Origin: DATLFA01 sp039934635
GTDB lineage: Bacteria > Actinomycetota > Acidimicrobiia > Acidimicrobiales > WLNW01
Direction of reading: 5' to 3'
NCBI GenBank assembly: GCA_039934635.1
Contig: JBDTLT010000260.1
Coordinates: 1-7,414 of the forward strand
Length of the DNA: 7,414 nucleotides
Made by a program: the position numbers and the translations under genes. The notes under the pieces are model-generated. The model had not been told where the DNA came from. It made no database searches and saw only the letters and a program-made list of their open reading frames with translations. Positions 1 through 6,577 of this stretch are shown here, piece by piece. The stretch's first letter is position 1. Each line of letters begins with the position of its first letter.

Positions 1-792
1 GCCGACCCGGACACCTGGGTCGCGTCGCCGTACGCTCCGAGCGGCACCGCCGTGCTCGGTGCAGTAATCCCGGGCGAGGGCGCGACGCCGGCCGGCATGT
101 TGCACATCATGTTGCCGCGGTCCGACTACGAGATCGTTCCCGACTCGTGGAACGTGATCGGGCTCGCCGGCACCGGGAGTAAAGATGTCATCGTCCGCAA
201 CGCCTTCGTGCCTGATTACCGCACGATCGACGTCTTCAAGGTGCTGAACGGGCAGGCCGCCACCGAGGCCGGTCGCCGCCAGCCGCTCTACCGGATGCCG
301 TGGTCGACGATGTTCCCCTGCGCGGTCTCGGCCGGCGTCGTCGGCATCGCCGAGGGCGTGCTCAAGCACGCCGTGGAATACCAACGGGGGCGAGTGAGCG
401 CGATCGGAACGGCCCAGGCGAGCGATCCTTACTCTCGCGCCACGATCGGCGAGGCCGCTGCCGACATTCGCAGCGCACGAGCGCAGTTGGTCTCCAACGT
501 CGGCGAGTTGTACGACGCAGTCTGCGCCGGACACGAAGTGACGATCGAGCAGCGGGTCGCGTGTCGGCGCGATCAGGTGCGCGTGGCGTGGCGGGCCGCC
601 AAAGCCGCGGACGACGTCTACGCCGTCTGCGGAGGAAATGCCATCCGCCTCGACAAACCGCTCCAGCGCTTCTGGCGGGGCATGCACGCCGGATTGCACC
701 ACGGGATCTTCGTCGCAGGCCCGGTGTACGACGCCGCGGCCGGCATGTTGATGGGACAGCCGCCGCAGGGCCCCGCTGCCGCGACGATCTGA
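1..792 (+). CDS. Flavin-dependent aromatic monooxygenase, oxygenase component (acyl-CoA dehydrogenase fold), 5'-truncated by the window
   Basis: The reading frame is open from base 1 and ends at TGA 790-792, giving 263 residues of a family that usually has about 390-410, so roughly the N-terminal third is outside the window. The segment around 154-201 (WNVIGLAGTGSKDVIV) is the hallmark of group D flavoprotein monooxygenases such as HsaA and HpaB-like hydroxylases, which share the acyl-CoA dehydrogenase fold. The C-terminal stretch at about 658-702 (LQRFWRGMHAGLHH) matches the conserved Arg/His-rich end of these enzymes. By family, it uses reduced flavin supplied by a separate reductase and O2 to hydroxylate a phenol ortho to its OH, giving a catechol. 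The extradiol dioxygenase and C-C hydrolase downstream strongly favour this role over a true acyl-CoA dehydrogenase. The substrate is unknown. No reductase gene is visible here. Confidence 0.85.
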   Translation, partial: ADPDTWVASPYAPSGTAVLGAVIPGEGATPAGMLHIMLPRSDYEIVPDSWNVIGLAGTGSKDVIVRNAFVPDYRTIDVFKVLNGQAATEAGRRQPLYRMPWSTMFPCAVSAGVVGIAEGVLKHAVEYQRGRVSAIGTAQASDPYSRATIGEAAADIRSARAQLVSNVGELYDAVCAGHEVTIEQRVACRRDQVRVAWRAAKAADDVYAVCGGNAIRLDKPLQRFWRGMHAGLHHGIFVAGPVYDAAAGMLMGQPPQGPAAATI

Positions 793-838
793 CGCCGTGA
801 TCGCACCACACACCGCCGGCCGATCGCTCGGCTGCCGC

Positions 839-846
839 AAAGGAGG
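839..846 (+). promoter_or_regulatory. Strong Shine-Dalgarno for the hydrolase
   Basis: AAAGGAGG lies 6 bases before ATG 853. It is close to a full anti-16S match and decides in favour of 853 over the second in-frame ATG at 859. The 60-bp gap after the monooxygenase (793-852) shows no clear promoter, so co-transcription with the upstream gene is the simplest reading. Confidence 0.8.
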
Positions 847-852
847 CTCCCG

Positions 853-1716
853 ATGACCATGACAGAGCTCAGCGCCGAGGCGACCGGCCGAACGCTGCCG
901 ACCAAGCACGGCGACCTGCACTACCACGAGGCCGGGAACGGCCCACCCCTCGTCCTGCTCCACGGCTCGGGACCAGGCGTCAGCGGATGGGCGAACTACC
1001 GCGGCAACCTGTCGGCCTTCGCCGACCGCTTCCGCGCCCTCGTCCTCGATCTGCCTGGCTTCGGCACGAGCTACGACCCTGATGAGAACCCGACCGTGCA
1101 CGGTCCCGAGGCAGTGGTGGCGTTGCTCGACGGGCTCGGCCTCGACCGCGTGGCGATCATCGGCAACTCCCTCGGCGGCGGGATCGCGGCGCGTGTCGCC
1201 GCGGCGCATCCCGAGCGGGTCAGTCGGCTCGTCACGCTCGGCGGTGTTGGTGTGCCGTTCTTCAGCGCGCTGCCGTCGGAGGGCATCACGTTGTTGGTCG
1301 AGTTCGTCGAAGACCCTACGCGCGACCGTCTCGTGCGGTGGATGCAGTCGATGGTCTACGACCCAGCGGTACTCACGGAGGATTTCGTCGAGATGCGGTG
1401 GCAGTCGGCCATCGACCCGAGGGCGCTCGCGAGTATCCGGCGGATCTACAACCGACAGATGCTGGGCATGCTCCGCGAAATGATGCTGAACAACACAGCC
1501 GCTCTGGGAATGCTTCGCCAGATACAGGCACCCACGCTGCTGACCTGGGGTCGCGACGACCGTGTCACGCCGCTCGACGGCGCAATCGCACCGATGCGGC
1601 TGATCCCGAAGTGTGAGCTCCACGTGTTCCCCGACTGTGGGCACTGGTCGATGATCGAGCGCAAGGACGAGTGGGAGAGCGTCGTGCTCTCCTTCTTGTC
1701 GCGCGACCTGCCGTAG
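853..1716 (+). CDS. Alpha/beta hydrolase, meta-cleavage product (C-C bond) hydrolase, HsaD/BphD/MhpC-like
   Basis: A 287-residue protein, the normal size for this family. The oxyanion-hole signature HGSGPG is at residues 37-42, followed by SGWANYRGN, which is typical of hydrolases acting on ring-cleavage products. The nucleophile elbow is GNSLGG, with Ser106. The acid is Asp236 in GRDDRVTP, and the base is His264 in CGHW. The 28-residue Asp-to-His spacing equals that of HsaD as I recall it. Trp265 directly after the His is also a family trait, and Arg182 in EMRW is a candidate for the conserved active-site Arg. The enzyme hydrolyses a 2-hydroxy-6-oxo-dienoate, splitting a C-C bond to give a 2-hydroxypentadienoate and a carboxylic acid. 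It is cytoplasmic, with no signal peptide. It sits between the monooxygenase and the extradiol dioxygenase that would make its substrate. The specific substrate cannot be read from the sequence. Confidence 0.9.
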   Translation: MTMTELSAEATGRTLPTKHGDLHYHEAGNGPPLVLLHGSGPGVSGWANYRGNLSAFADRFRALVLDLPGFGTSYDPDENPTVHGPEAVVALLDGLGLDRVAIIGNSLGGGIAARVAAAHPERVSRLVTLGGVGVPFFSALPSEGITLLVEFVEDPTRDRLVRWMQSMVYDPAVLTEDFVEMRWQSAIDPRALASIRRIYNRQMLGMLREMMLNNTAALGMLRQIQAPTLLTWGRDDRVTPLDGAIAPMRLIPKCELHVFPDCGHWSMIERKDEWESVVLSFLSRDLP

Positions 1717-1739
1717 CAACCCTTCGAACGGAGACCTCC

Positions 1740-2621
1740 ATGTCAATTTTGTCGCTCGGGTACCTTCGTCTGCGAAGCCCGAACCTCGACAAGTGGCAAC
1801 CCTTCGCGACGCAGGTGCTCGGCTTCATGCCCACCCGCGGACCCGACGAGATGTCCCAGTACTACCGATGGGACCGCTACCCCTACCGGCTCGTGCTCGC
1901 TCCCGGAGACGAGCCTGCGGTCGAGGCGATCGGCTGGGAGGTCGTTGACGATCGCGACCTTGCCGCGGTTGTCGCTGCACTCGAGTCGGCCGGGGTGGAC
2001 GTGACCATCGGCCGACCCGAGGAAGCGGCCGCCCGACTCGTGAGCGGTTTCGCCTCGTTCATCGACCCCGCGGGCGCCCCGGTCGAAGTGTTCTACGGTC
2101 CGGTGCTGAGTCACGAACTGGTCGTGACACCGCTGGTTTCCGGTTTCGTGACTGGCGACTTGGGATTCGGGCACGTCGTCACCAACGTTTCGGATCTGCA
2201 CAAGTCGATCGCGTTCTACCGCGATGCGCTCGGGTTCCACCTGCGCAACACCTGGTTTTTCGGTGAGATGTCGATGGCGTTTCTCGGATGCAACCCGCGT
2301 CATCACAGCCTCGCGTTCGGATGCGGTCTTCCGGCGCGCCAACTCCTCGCCCACTTCATGGTCGAGGCGGCGACGATCGATGACGTCGGCCGCGCCCAGG
2401 ACCGCTGCGTCGACAACGGCGTACCCGTGGTGATGGGTCTCGGACGGCATACCAACGACGAGATGATCTCGTTCTACTGCCAGACCCCCGACGGTTTCAG
2501 GGTCGAGTTCGGATGGGGAGGAATCCAGGTCGACGACGCGTCGACTACGGCGACATACCAGATCACGAAGCCCAGCTTCTGGGGGCATCGTCCGATCGTG
2601 ACCGGGCAAGGAGCGAAGTGA
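1740..2621 (+). CDS. Type I extradiol catechol dioxygenase, two-domain VOC fold, BphC/HsaC-like
   Basis: ATG 1740 is chosen because GGAG at 1730-1733 lies 6 bases upstream and because MSILSLGYLRL matches the usual start of BphC. An in-frame ATG at 1671 would overlap the hydrolase by 46 bases. The product has 293 residues; the family usually has 280-300. Domain 1 (about 1-130) and domain 2 (about 140-285) are the two vicinal-oxygen-chelate halves. Compared with BphC of strain LB400 recalled from memory, the Fe(II) ligands are His145 (GFGHV), His205 (AHFMVE) and Glu256 (RVEFGW). The second-shell catalytic residues are His189 (RHHS), His237 (GRHTND) and Tyr246 (SFY). Residues 235-256 fit the published extradiol signature. 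The reaction is O2-dependent meta cleavage of a catechol, probably a bulky or bicyclic one given the BphC/HsaC resemblance. A gap of 23 bases follows the hydrolase, and 1 base separates it from the sulfatase. Confidence 0.93.
   Translation: MSILSLGYLRLRSPNLDKWQPFATQVLGFMPTRGPDEMSQYYRWDRYPYRLVLAPGDEPAVEAIGWEVVDDRDLAAVVAALESAGVDVTIGRPEEAAARLVSGFASFIDPAGAPVEVFYGPVLSHELVVTPLVSGFVTGDLGFGHVVTNVSDLHKSIAFYRDALGFHLRNTWFFGEMSMAFLGCNPRHHSLAFGCGLPARQLLAHFMVEAATIDDVGRAQDRCVDNGVPVVMGLGRHTNDEMISFYCQTPDGFRVEFGWGGIQVDDASTTATYQITKPSFWGHRPIVTGQGAK
2608..2613 (+). promoter_or_regulatory. Shine-Dalgarno that sets the sulfatase GTG start
   Basis: AAGGAG lies inside the end of the extradiol dioxygenase gene, 9 bases before GTG 2623. 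With the dioxygenase TGA at 2619-2621, this arrangement suggests translational coupling of the two genes. Confidence 0.75.
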
Positions 2622-2622
2622 C

Positions 2623-4902
2623 GTGACGACCGCCGACCGGGAGTTCCTCGGCCGGATCGGCCGCACCGTGTCAGAGTCGACGCCGTGGTGGCCGGCTCCC
2701 ACGAAACCGCCCGACGCCAGTCCGAATGTGGTGCTGGTGCTCCTCGACGACATGGGGTTCAGTGACGTCGGCCCCTACGGATCCGAGATCCCGACACCGA
2801 CCCTCGACCGACTCGCCGCGGGGGGTCTTTGCTTCACGAACTATCACACGGCCCCGCTGTGCTCGCCGTCGCGGGCCGCGATCCAGACGGGATTGAACCC
2901 GCATCGCGCCGGCTTCGCCGGTGTCGCGAACTTCGACCCGGGATTTCCCGGGTGGACGATGGAGATCAGCCCTGAGATCCGAACGCTGCCCGAAGTGCTG
3001 CGCTCGGCCGGGTACGCGACCTATGGCGTGGGCAAGTGGCATCTCACTCGCGATGCCGCCATGCACGACGGCGCTCCTCGCGACTCGTGGCCCATCCAAC
3101 GAGGATTCGACCGGTACTACGGGATTCTCGAGGGCTGGACGAACCTCCACCACCCACACCGGCTGATCCGCGACAACTCACCGGTCGACGTCGACTCCTA
3201 CCCCGAGGGCTACTACTTCACCGACGACATCACCGACGAGGCGATCTCCTACCTCAAGGCACTACGCGCCCACGATGCGACCCGGCCATTCTTCCTCTAC
3301 CTCGCGCACGGCGCGGTGCACGGCCCGCTGCACGCCAAGGCCGCCGACATCGACCGTCACCGTGGCCGCTACGACGTCGGTTGGGACGTCGTTCGCGAGC
3401 AGCGATTCGCGCGGCAGATCGAGCGGGGATTGTTTCCCGCCGGTACCACCATGGCGGAGCGGAACCACGAGCGCGGCCATGAGGTCAAAGCGTGGGCCGA
3501 CCACCCCGCCGAGGAACGGTCGCTCTTTGCGCGGTACATGGAGGTGTACGCCGCGATGATCGACAACGTCGATCAGAACCTCGCTCGGCTGTTGGCGACG
3601 ATCGAGGCGTTGGGCGACGCGGACAACACCGTGGTCATCTTCACCTCCGACAACGGAGCAACGGAGGAGGGCGGCGCGCGCGGCTCGCGCAGCTACTACA
3701 AGCAGTTCGGTGGCTTCGGCGCGATGACCGGTTGGAACCTCGACGTACCTCGTGATCCCGATCTGATCGGTGGGCCCCGCGCGCTCGTCCATTATCCGAG
3801 GGGCTGGGGAATGGCATCGAACACGCCGTTCCGCCTCTACAAGTCGTCCACCCACGCCGGCGGCGTGCGCGTGCCGCTGATCGTCGCCTGGCCTCGCGGA
3901 ATCCCCACGCGAGATCGCGGAGGGCTGCGCCACCAGTATCAGTACGTCACGGACCTGTTCCCGACGATCCTCGATCTCGCCGGCCTGCCACAGTGCCCCG
4001 ACCGCGACGGCAACAGCTTCGCCGCGGCGGTGACCGGCGCAGCTACCGCGAGCACCCACCCGGAGCAGTACTCCGAATGCTTCGGCAACCGCAGCTTCTA
4101 CCGCGAGGGATGGAAGCTCGTAGCGCTGCATCAGCGCGGCTCTCCCTACGACGACGGTGAATGGGAGCTCTACGACATCGTCGCCGATCCGACCGAGACC
4201 GTCGACCTGGCAGGATCTCGACCCGACATGGTCCAAGTGCTCTCCGAGGCGTGGGAGCGGTCCGCGTGGGAGAACCTCGTCTTTCCTCTCGATGACGGGA
4301 CCGGGCTCTTGCAGGTGCTCCGACGGCCGGATGAGGCGTCGTTCCACGAGCCAGTCCGGCTCCTGCCGGGAACCCCGACTCTCGAGCGGTACCGATCGCA
4401 GAAGCTGATCGCGTTCCGCGACTTCGTGATCCGCGTCGAGCTGGACCACCAACCGCGTGACAGCGGCGTTCTCGTCGCCCACGGCGATCAGGGTGGCGGC
4501 TATTCGCTCTACATCGACGACGGGGTCCTCCGCTTCGGTTACAACCACTACGGCGAGCTCTCCCTCGTCGACGCCGGTCGACCGTCCTCAGGCCCGCACA
4601 CGATCACACTCCGGGCGACAGCAGGCGAGGCGTTCACTTGGGACTTCGCCATCAGCATCGACGGCGCCGTCACAGGGACCCTCGCCGGTGCACCGATGCT
4701 GCTCGGCTTCGCCCCGTTCCAGGGCATCGACGTCGGGATCGACCGACGGTCACCGGTCGTGTGGAGTGTGTACGAGACCCACGGCGCGTTTCCCTACACC
4801 GGCGGGTTGGTCGCCGTCACGTACGAGCCCGGCCGCGTGGCGCCCTACGATCCGCAGCGACTGGTCGACGCCATGCAGGCGGCGGGCCGTAGCGGCCAGT
4901 AG
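2623..4902 (+). CDS. Type I (formylglycine-dependent) arylsulfatase, large form with C-terminal beta-rich domain
   Basis: A 759-residue protein that starts at GTG 2623. The sulfatase core spans about residues 34-560. The signature CSPSRAAIQTG gives Cys80 as the residue to be converted to formylglycine, with Arg84. Other active-site residues line up with Pseudomonas arylsulfatase: Asp42-Asp43 (LLDDMG), Lys138 and His140 (GKWHL), His233 (AVHGP), Asp343-Asn344 (SDNG) and Lys407 (YKSSTHAGG). The full Ca2+-binding and catalytic set is therefore present. The rest, about 560-759, is an extra beta-rich region with repeated Gly/Tyr motifs (GGYSLYIDDG, FGYNHYG), as in the ~780-residue AtsA/AtsD class. 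No signal peptide or membrane segment is seen, so it is probably cytoplasmic. It hydrolyses a sulfate ester, and the neighbours argue for an aryl or phenolic sulfate. Activity needs a formylglycine-generating enzyme encoded elsewhere. Choline-sulfatase or phosphonate hydrolase activity is less likely. Confidence 0.92.
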   Translation: MTTADREFLGRIGRTVSESTPWWPAPTKPPDASPNVVLVLLDDMGFSDVGPYGSEIPTPTLDRLAAGGLCFTNYHTAPLCSPSRAAIQTGLNPHRAGFAGVANFDPGFPGWTMEISPEIRTLPEVLRSAGYATYGVGKWHLTRDAAMHDGAPRDSWPIQRGFDRYYGILEGWTNLHHPHRLIRDNSPVDVDSYPEGYYFTDDITDEAISYLKALRAHDATRPFFLYLAHGAVHGPLHAKAADIDRHRGRYDVGWDVVREQRFARQIERGLFPAGTTMAERNHERGHEVKAWADHPAEERSLFARYMEVYAAMIDNVDQNLARLLATIEALGDADNTVVIFTSDNGATEEGGARGSRSYYKQFGGFGAMTGWNLDVPRDPDLIGGPRALVHYPRGWGMASNTPFRLYKSSTHAGGVRVPLIVAWPRGIPTRDRGGLRHQYQYVTDLFPTILDLAGLPQCPDRDGNSFAAAVTGAATASTHPEQYSECFGNRSFYREGWKLVALHQRGSPYDDGEWELYDIVADPTETVDLAGSRPDMVQVLSEAWERSAWENLVFPLDDGTGLLQVLRRPDEASFHEPVRLLPGTPTLERYRSQKLIAFRDFVIRVELDHQPRDSGVLVAHGDQGGGYSLYIDDGVLRFGYNHYGELSLVDAGRPSSGPHTITLRATAGEAFTWDFAISIDGAVTGTLAGAPMLLGFAPFQGIDVGIDRRSPVVWSVYETHGAFPYTGGLVAVTYEPGRVAPYDPQRLVDAMQAAGRSGQ

Positions 4903-4922
4903 GTAGACGCCGAGGGCGCGGG

Positions 4923-5522
4923 TCAGGGGCTGTCGAGCACGTGGACGCACGCGTCCACGACGCCGTCTATCAGGTCGCTCCACTGCTCGTACGGCTGCGC
5001 GCCCGGCGCCGCGACGTATTCGGCGATCGCGTGCACGATGAGCGTCGCGCAGAGCCATCGTCGCTCGCTCTTCGTCGCGGCCGACAGGTGCTCGACGCGC
5101 GCGTCGATCAGGTCGCGGACGTCCTGGAAGCTGCTGGTGCGCGTGCGCTCATGCGTGACGAGGTGGCCGTAGCGGCGGCTCGTATAGAGCTGGGCGAAGA
5201 AGCCGATGTAGTAGGGATGCCGTTGGCTCGCCTCGGCGAGCGGAACGACGACGGCGCGGATCAACGCAGTCAGTGTTGCGTTCGGCTCGAGTCCCGCGAT
5301 CATCTCGGCGCGGCGTCCGTCGATCGGCCTCATCCGGCGATCGAGGACGGCCTCGATGATTCCCTCCCGCGATCCGAAATGGTATTGCGCGGCGTTGTTA
5401 TTGGCTTGACCGGCGCGGGCGCTGATCTCTCTCATCGAGACGCCCTCCGGGCCCTGTTCGGCCATGAAGCGCTCGGCCGTGTCCAGCAGCCGCTCTCGGG
5501 TCTCGAACGGATCCTTTGGCAC
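4923..5522 (-). CDS. TetR-family transcriptional repressor
   Basis: A 199-residue protein, normal for TetR. It starts at GTG (complement of 5520-5522), with GAGGAG at 5527-5532 on the minus strand 4 bases upstream. The N-terminal DNA-binding domain covers about residues 8-54. The helix-turn-helix runs from about residue 28 (VSMREISARAG) to 49, with a recognition helix region NNNAAQYHFGSREG. Residues from about 60 onward form the helical ligand-binding and dimerisation domain, which has no recognisable effector motif. The stop lies 20 bases past the end of the sulfatase gene, tail to tail. Transcribed divergently from the TauD-family gene, it probably controls that gene and itself through the palindrome at 5586-5600. 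The ligand may be a substrate or intermediate of the neighbouring pathway; that is inference. Confidence 0.9.
   Translation of the reverse strand: MPKDPFETRERLLDTAERFMAEQGPEGVSMREISARAGQANNNAAQYHFGSREGIIEAVLDRRMRPIDGRRAEMIAGLEPNATLTALIRAVVVPLAEASQRHPYYIGFFAQLYTSRRYGHLVTHERTRTSSFQDVRDLIDARVEHLSAATKSERRWLCATLIVHAIAEYVAAPGAQPYEQWSDLIDGVVDACVHVLDSP
4940..4959. terminator. Perfect GC-rich hairpin, possible terminator of the sulfatase transcript
   Basis: CGTGGACG and CGTCCACG form an 8-bp perfect stem around the loop CACG, 37 bases after the sulfatase stop. It lies inside the last codons of the convergent TetR gene. No U-tract follows on the + strand. High-GC actinobacterial terminators often lack one, but chance or coding constraint could also explain this palindrome. 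Confidence 0.3.
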
Positions 5523-5618
5523 GGGGCTCCTCTTTGGTCGACTCGTCTGCTTGCGTGGCCGCCTCGATAGCGCGATACTAAGATCTAAGCAGATTGCTTA
5601 TCTCAACCGGGGGTCGAG
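5523..5618. promoter_or_regulatory. Divergent promoter region between the TetR repressor and the TauD-family gene
   Basis: This 96-bp region is AT-richer near 5575-5606 than anything around it. On the minus strand, TTGAGA (complement of 5601-5606, 5 of 6 to a -35 box) and TAGTAT (complement of 5575-5580, 4 of 6 to a -10 box) are separated by 20 bp. This is a weak, over-long candidate promoter for the TetR gene. TAAGAT at 5579-5584 is a possible -10 for the + strand gene, without a good -35. The direct repeat CTAAG occurs at 5578-5582 and 5585-5589. The existence of promoters here follows from gene orientation; the exact boxes are tentative. Confidence 0.6.
5586..5600. promoter_or_regulatory. 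Palindromic operator candidate TAAGCA-GAT-TGCTTA for the TetR repressor
   Basis: This is a perfect 6-bp inverted repeat with a 3-bp spacer. The similarity extends imperfectly outward to AGAT on the left and ATCT on the right. It lies 18 bp before the ATG of the TauD-family gene and between the candidate -35 and -10 boxes of the TetR gene, where a bound repressor could block both directions. Short, spaced palindromes between a TetR gene and its divergent neighbour are the usual operator form. I saw no second copy in front of the catabolic block, although its true promoter lies outside the window. Confidence 0.6.
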
Positions 5619-6572
5619 ATGCATCCTGAGCGGACAGCCGAGGTCCAAACGACGCGGCGACGAGCCCGCATCGAAGTCGCTCCGCTCGCCCAACACATCG
5701 GTGCGGAAATCCGCGGCGTGGACCTCGCGTCCGATCTCGACGACGACACCGTCGCAGCAATCCGCGACGCGTTGCTCCGGTGGAAGGTGGTGTTCTTTCG
5801 TGACCAGCAACTCGACCGCGATCGCCACGTGGCCTTCGGTGCGCGATTCGGCGAGGTCACGCCGGCCCATCCCACCCTGCCCGCACCGTTCCCCGACCGG
5901 CCGGAGATCCTGGTCGTCAAGGCGGATCCTCACAGCCACGATCCTAAGGATTCGATCCTCGAGCATCGCTGGCACAGCGACGTCACCTACGTGGAAACAC
6001 CCCCGCTGGGATCGATCCTCCGCGCGATACAGGTTCCGCCCTACGGCGCCGACACGGAGTGGACGAACACGACGGCCGCGTACGCAACACTCTCTGAACC
6101 GCTGCGCTCGATGATCGACGGGCTCCACGCGGTGCATCACAACGTGCTTCACATGGTGCGAGGTGAACCGACGCCTTTGGTGCGGGCGTTTCAGGCAACC
6201 CGTCTGCGGGCGCTGCACCCTGTTGTCACCGTCCATCCCGAGACCGGTGAGCGCAACCTCTTCGTCAACCCCGACTATACGAGCCACATCGCCGAGATGA
6301 GTCGGCGCGAGAGCGCTCACGTCCTCGCGTGTCTCTACGAGCATCTCGCCAGTCGAGAGTTCACGGTCAGGTTCCATTGGGAGCCCGGCAGTGTCGCGTT
6401 CTGGGACAACCGGTCGACTGCACACCTCGCACCGGCCGATGTCCCCGCGGGATTCCATCGTGCGATGGAGCGAATCACACTGGCCGGAACGAAACCGGTC
6501 GGCGTCAACGGATTCGTCTCGTATGCGCTCGACGAACCGGACGCGACTCCGCAACTCGATGCGAACAGGTGA
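5619..6572 (+). CDS. TauD/TfdA-family Fe(II)/2-oxoglutarate-dependent dioxygenase
   Basis: A 317-residue protein; the family is usually 280-320. The fold begins near residue 17 with IEVAPLAQHIGAEIRGVDL, the classic TauD opening. The iron ligands are His119 and Asp121 (WHSDVTY) and His269 (DNRSTAHLA). Arg281 corresponds to the 2-oxoglutarate-binding Arg266 of TauD, and Arg285 to Arg270, which holds the taurine sulfonate. The reaction is hydroxylation next to a polar head group, releasing sulfite, sulfate or an aldehyde depending on the member: taurine dioxygenase, alkylsulfate dioxygenase (AtsK, Rv3406) or 2,4-D dioxygenase (TfdA). The substrate cannot be decided from sequence. A sulfatase nearby makes an organosulfur substrate attractive, but TfdA-like ether cleavage fits aromatic catabolism equally well. 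ATG 5619 is the first in-frame ATG, with only a weak G-rich ribosome site. It is probably repressed by the divergent TetR. Confidence 0.9.
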   Translation: MHPERTAEVQTTRRRARIEVAPLAQHIGAEIRGVDLASDLDDDTVAAIRDALLRWKVVFFRDQQLDRDRHVAFGARFGEVTPAHPTLPAPFPDRPEILVVKADPHSHDPKDSILEHRWHSDVTYVETPPLGSILRAIQVPPYGADTEWTNTTAAYATLSEPLRSMIDGLHAVHHNVLHMVRGEPTPLVRAFQATRLRALHPVVTVHPETGERNLFVNPDYTSHIAEMSRRESAHVLACLYEHLASREFTVRFHWEPGSVAFWDNRSTAHLAPADVPAGFHRAMERITLAGTKPVGVNGFVSYALDEPDATPQLDANR

Positions 6573-6577
6573 CGCAT

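Noticed and set aside
817..834. Small hairpin (GCCGA-TCGC-TCGGC plus flanking pairs) just before the hydrolase ribosome site
   Set aside because: The stem is short, includes a wobble pair and has no U-tract. Such stems are frequent by chance at this GC content.
1743..2753. Minus-strand open frame (336 codons) opposite the extradiol dioxygenase
   Set aside because: It spans two real + strand genes and their junction, has no family motif, and the + strand product carries a full catalytic set.
3262..4548. Long minus-strand open frame (428 codons) opposite the sulfatase gene
   Set aside because: It is a high-GC antisense shadow: the opposite strand holds a complete, motif-rich sulfatase, and the minus-strand translation shows no recognisable domain.
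4885..4897. GGCCG-TAG-CGGCC stem at the end of the sulfatase gene
   Set aside because: It has only 5 pairs with a 3-base loop, inside coding sequence, and is too weak to call a terminator.
4941..5570. Plus-strand open frame (209 codons) opposite the TetR gene
   Set aside because: It would cover the divergent promoter, and its product resembles no family, whereas the minus strand encodes a clear TetR protein.
5598..6554. Minus-strand open frame (318 codons) opposite the TauD-family gene
   Set aside because: It is an Arg-rich translation without domains, and it runs into the divergent operator region.
6329..6577. Extended N-terminus for the IclR regulator starting at ATG 6329
   Set aside because: It would overlap the TauD-family gene by about 240 bases and adds Arg-rich sequence absent from IclR proteins; ATG 6578 has a fitting ribosome site.
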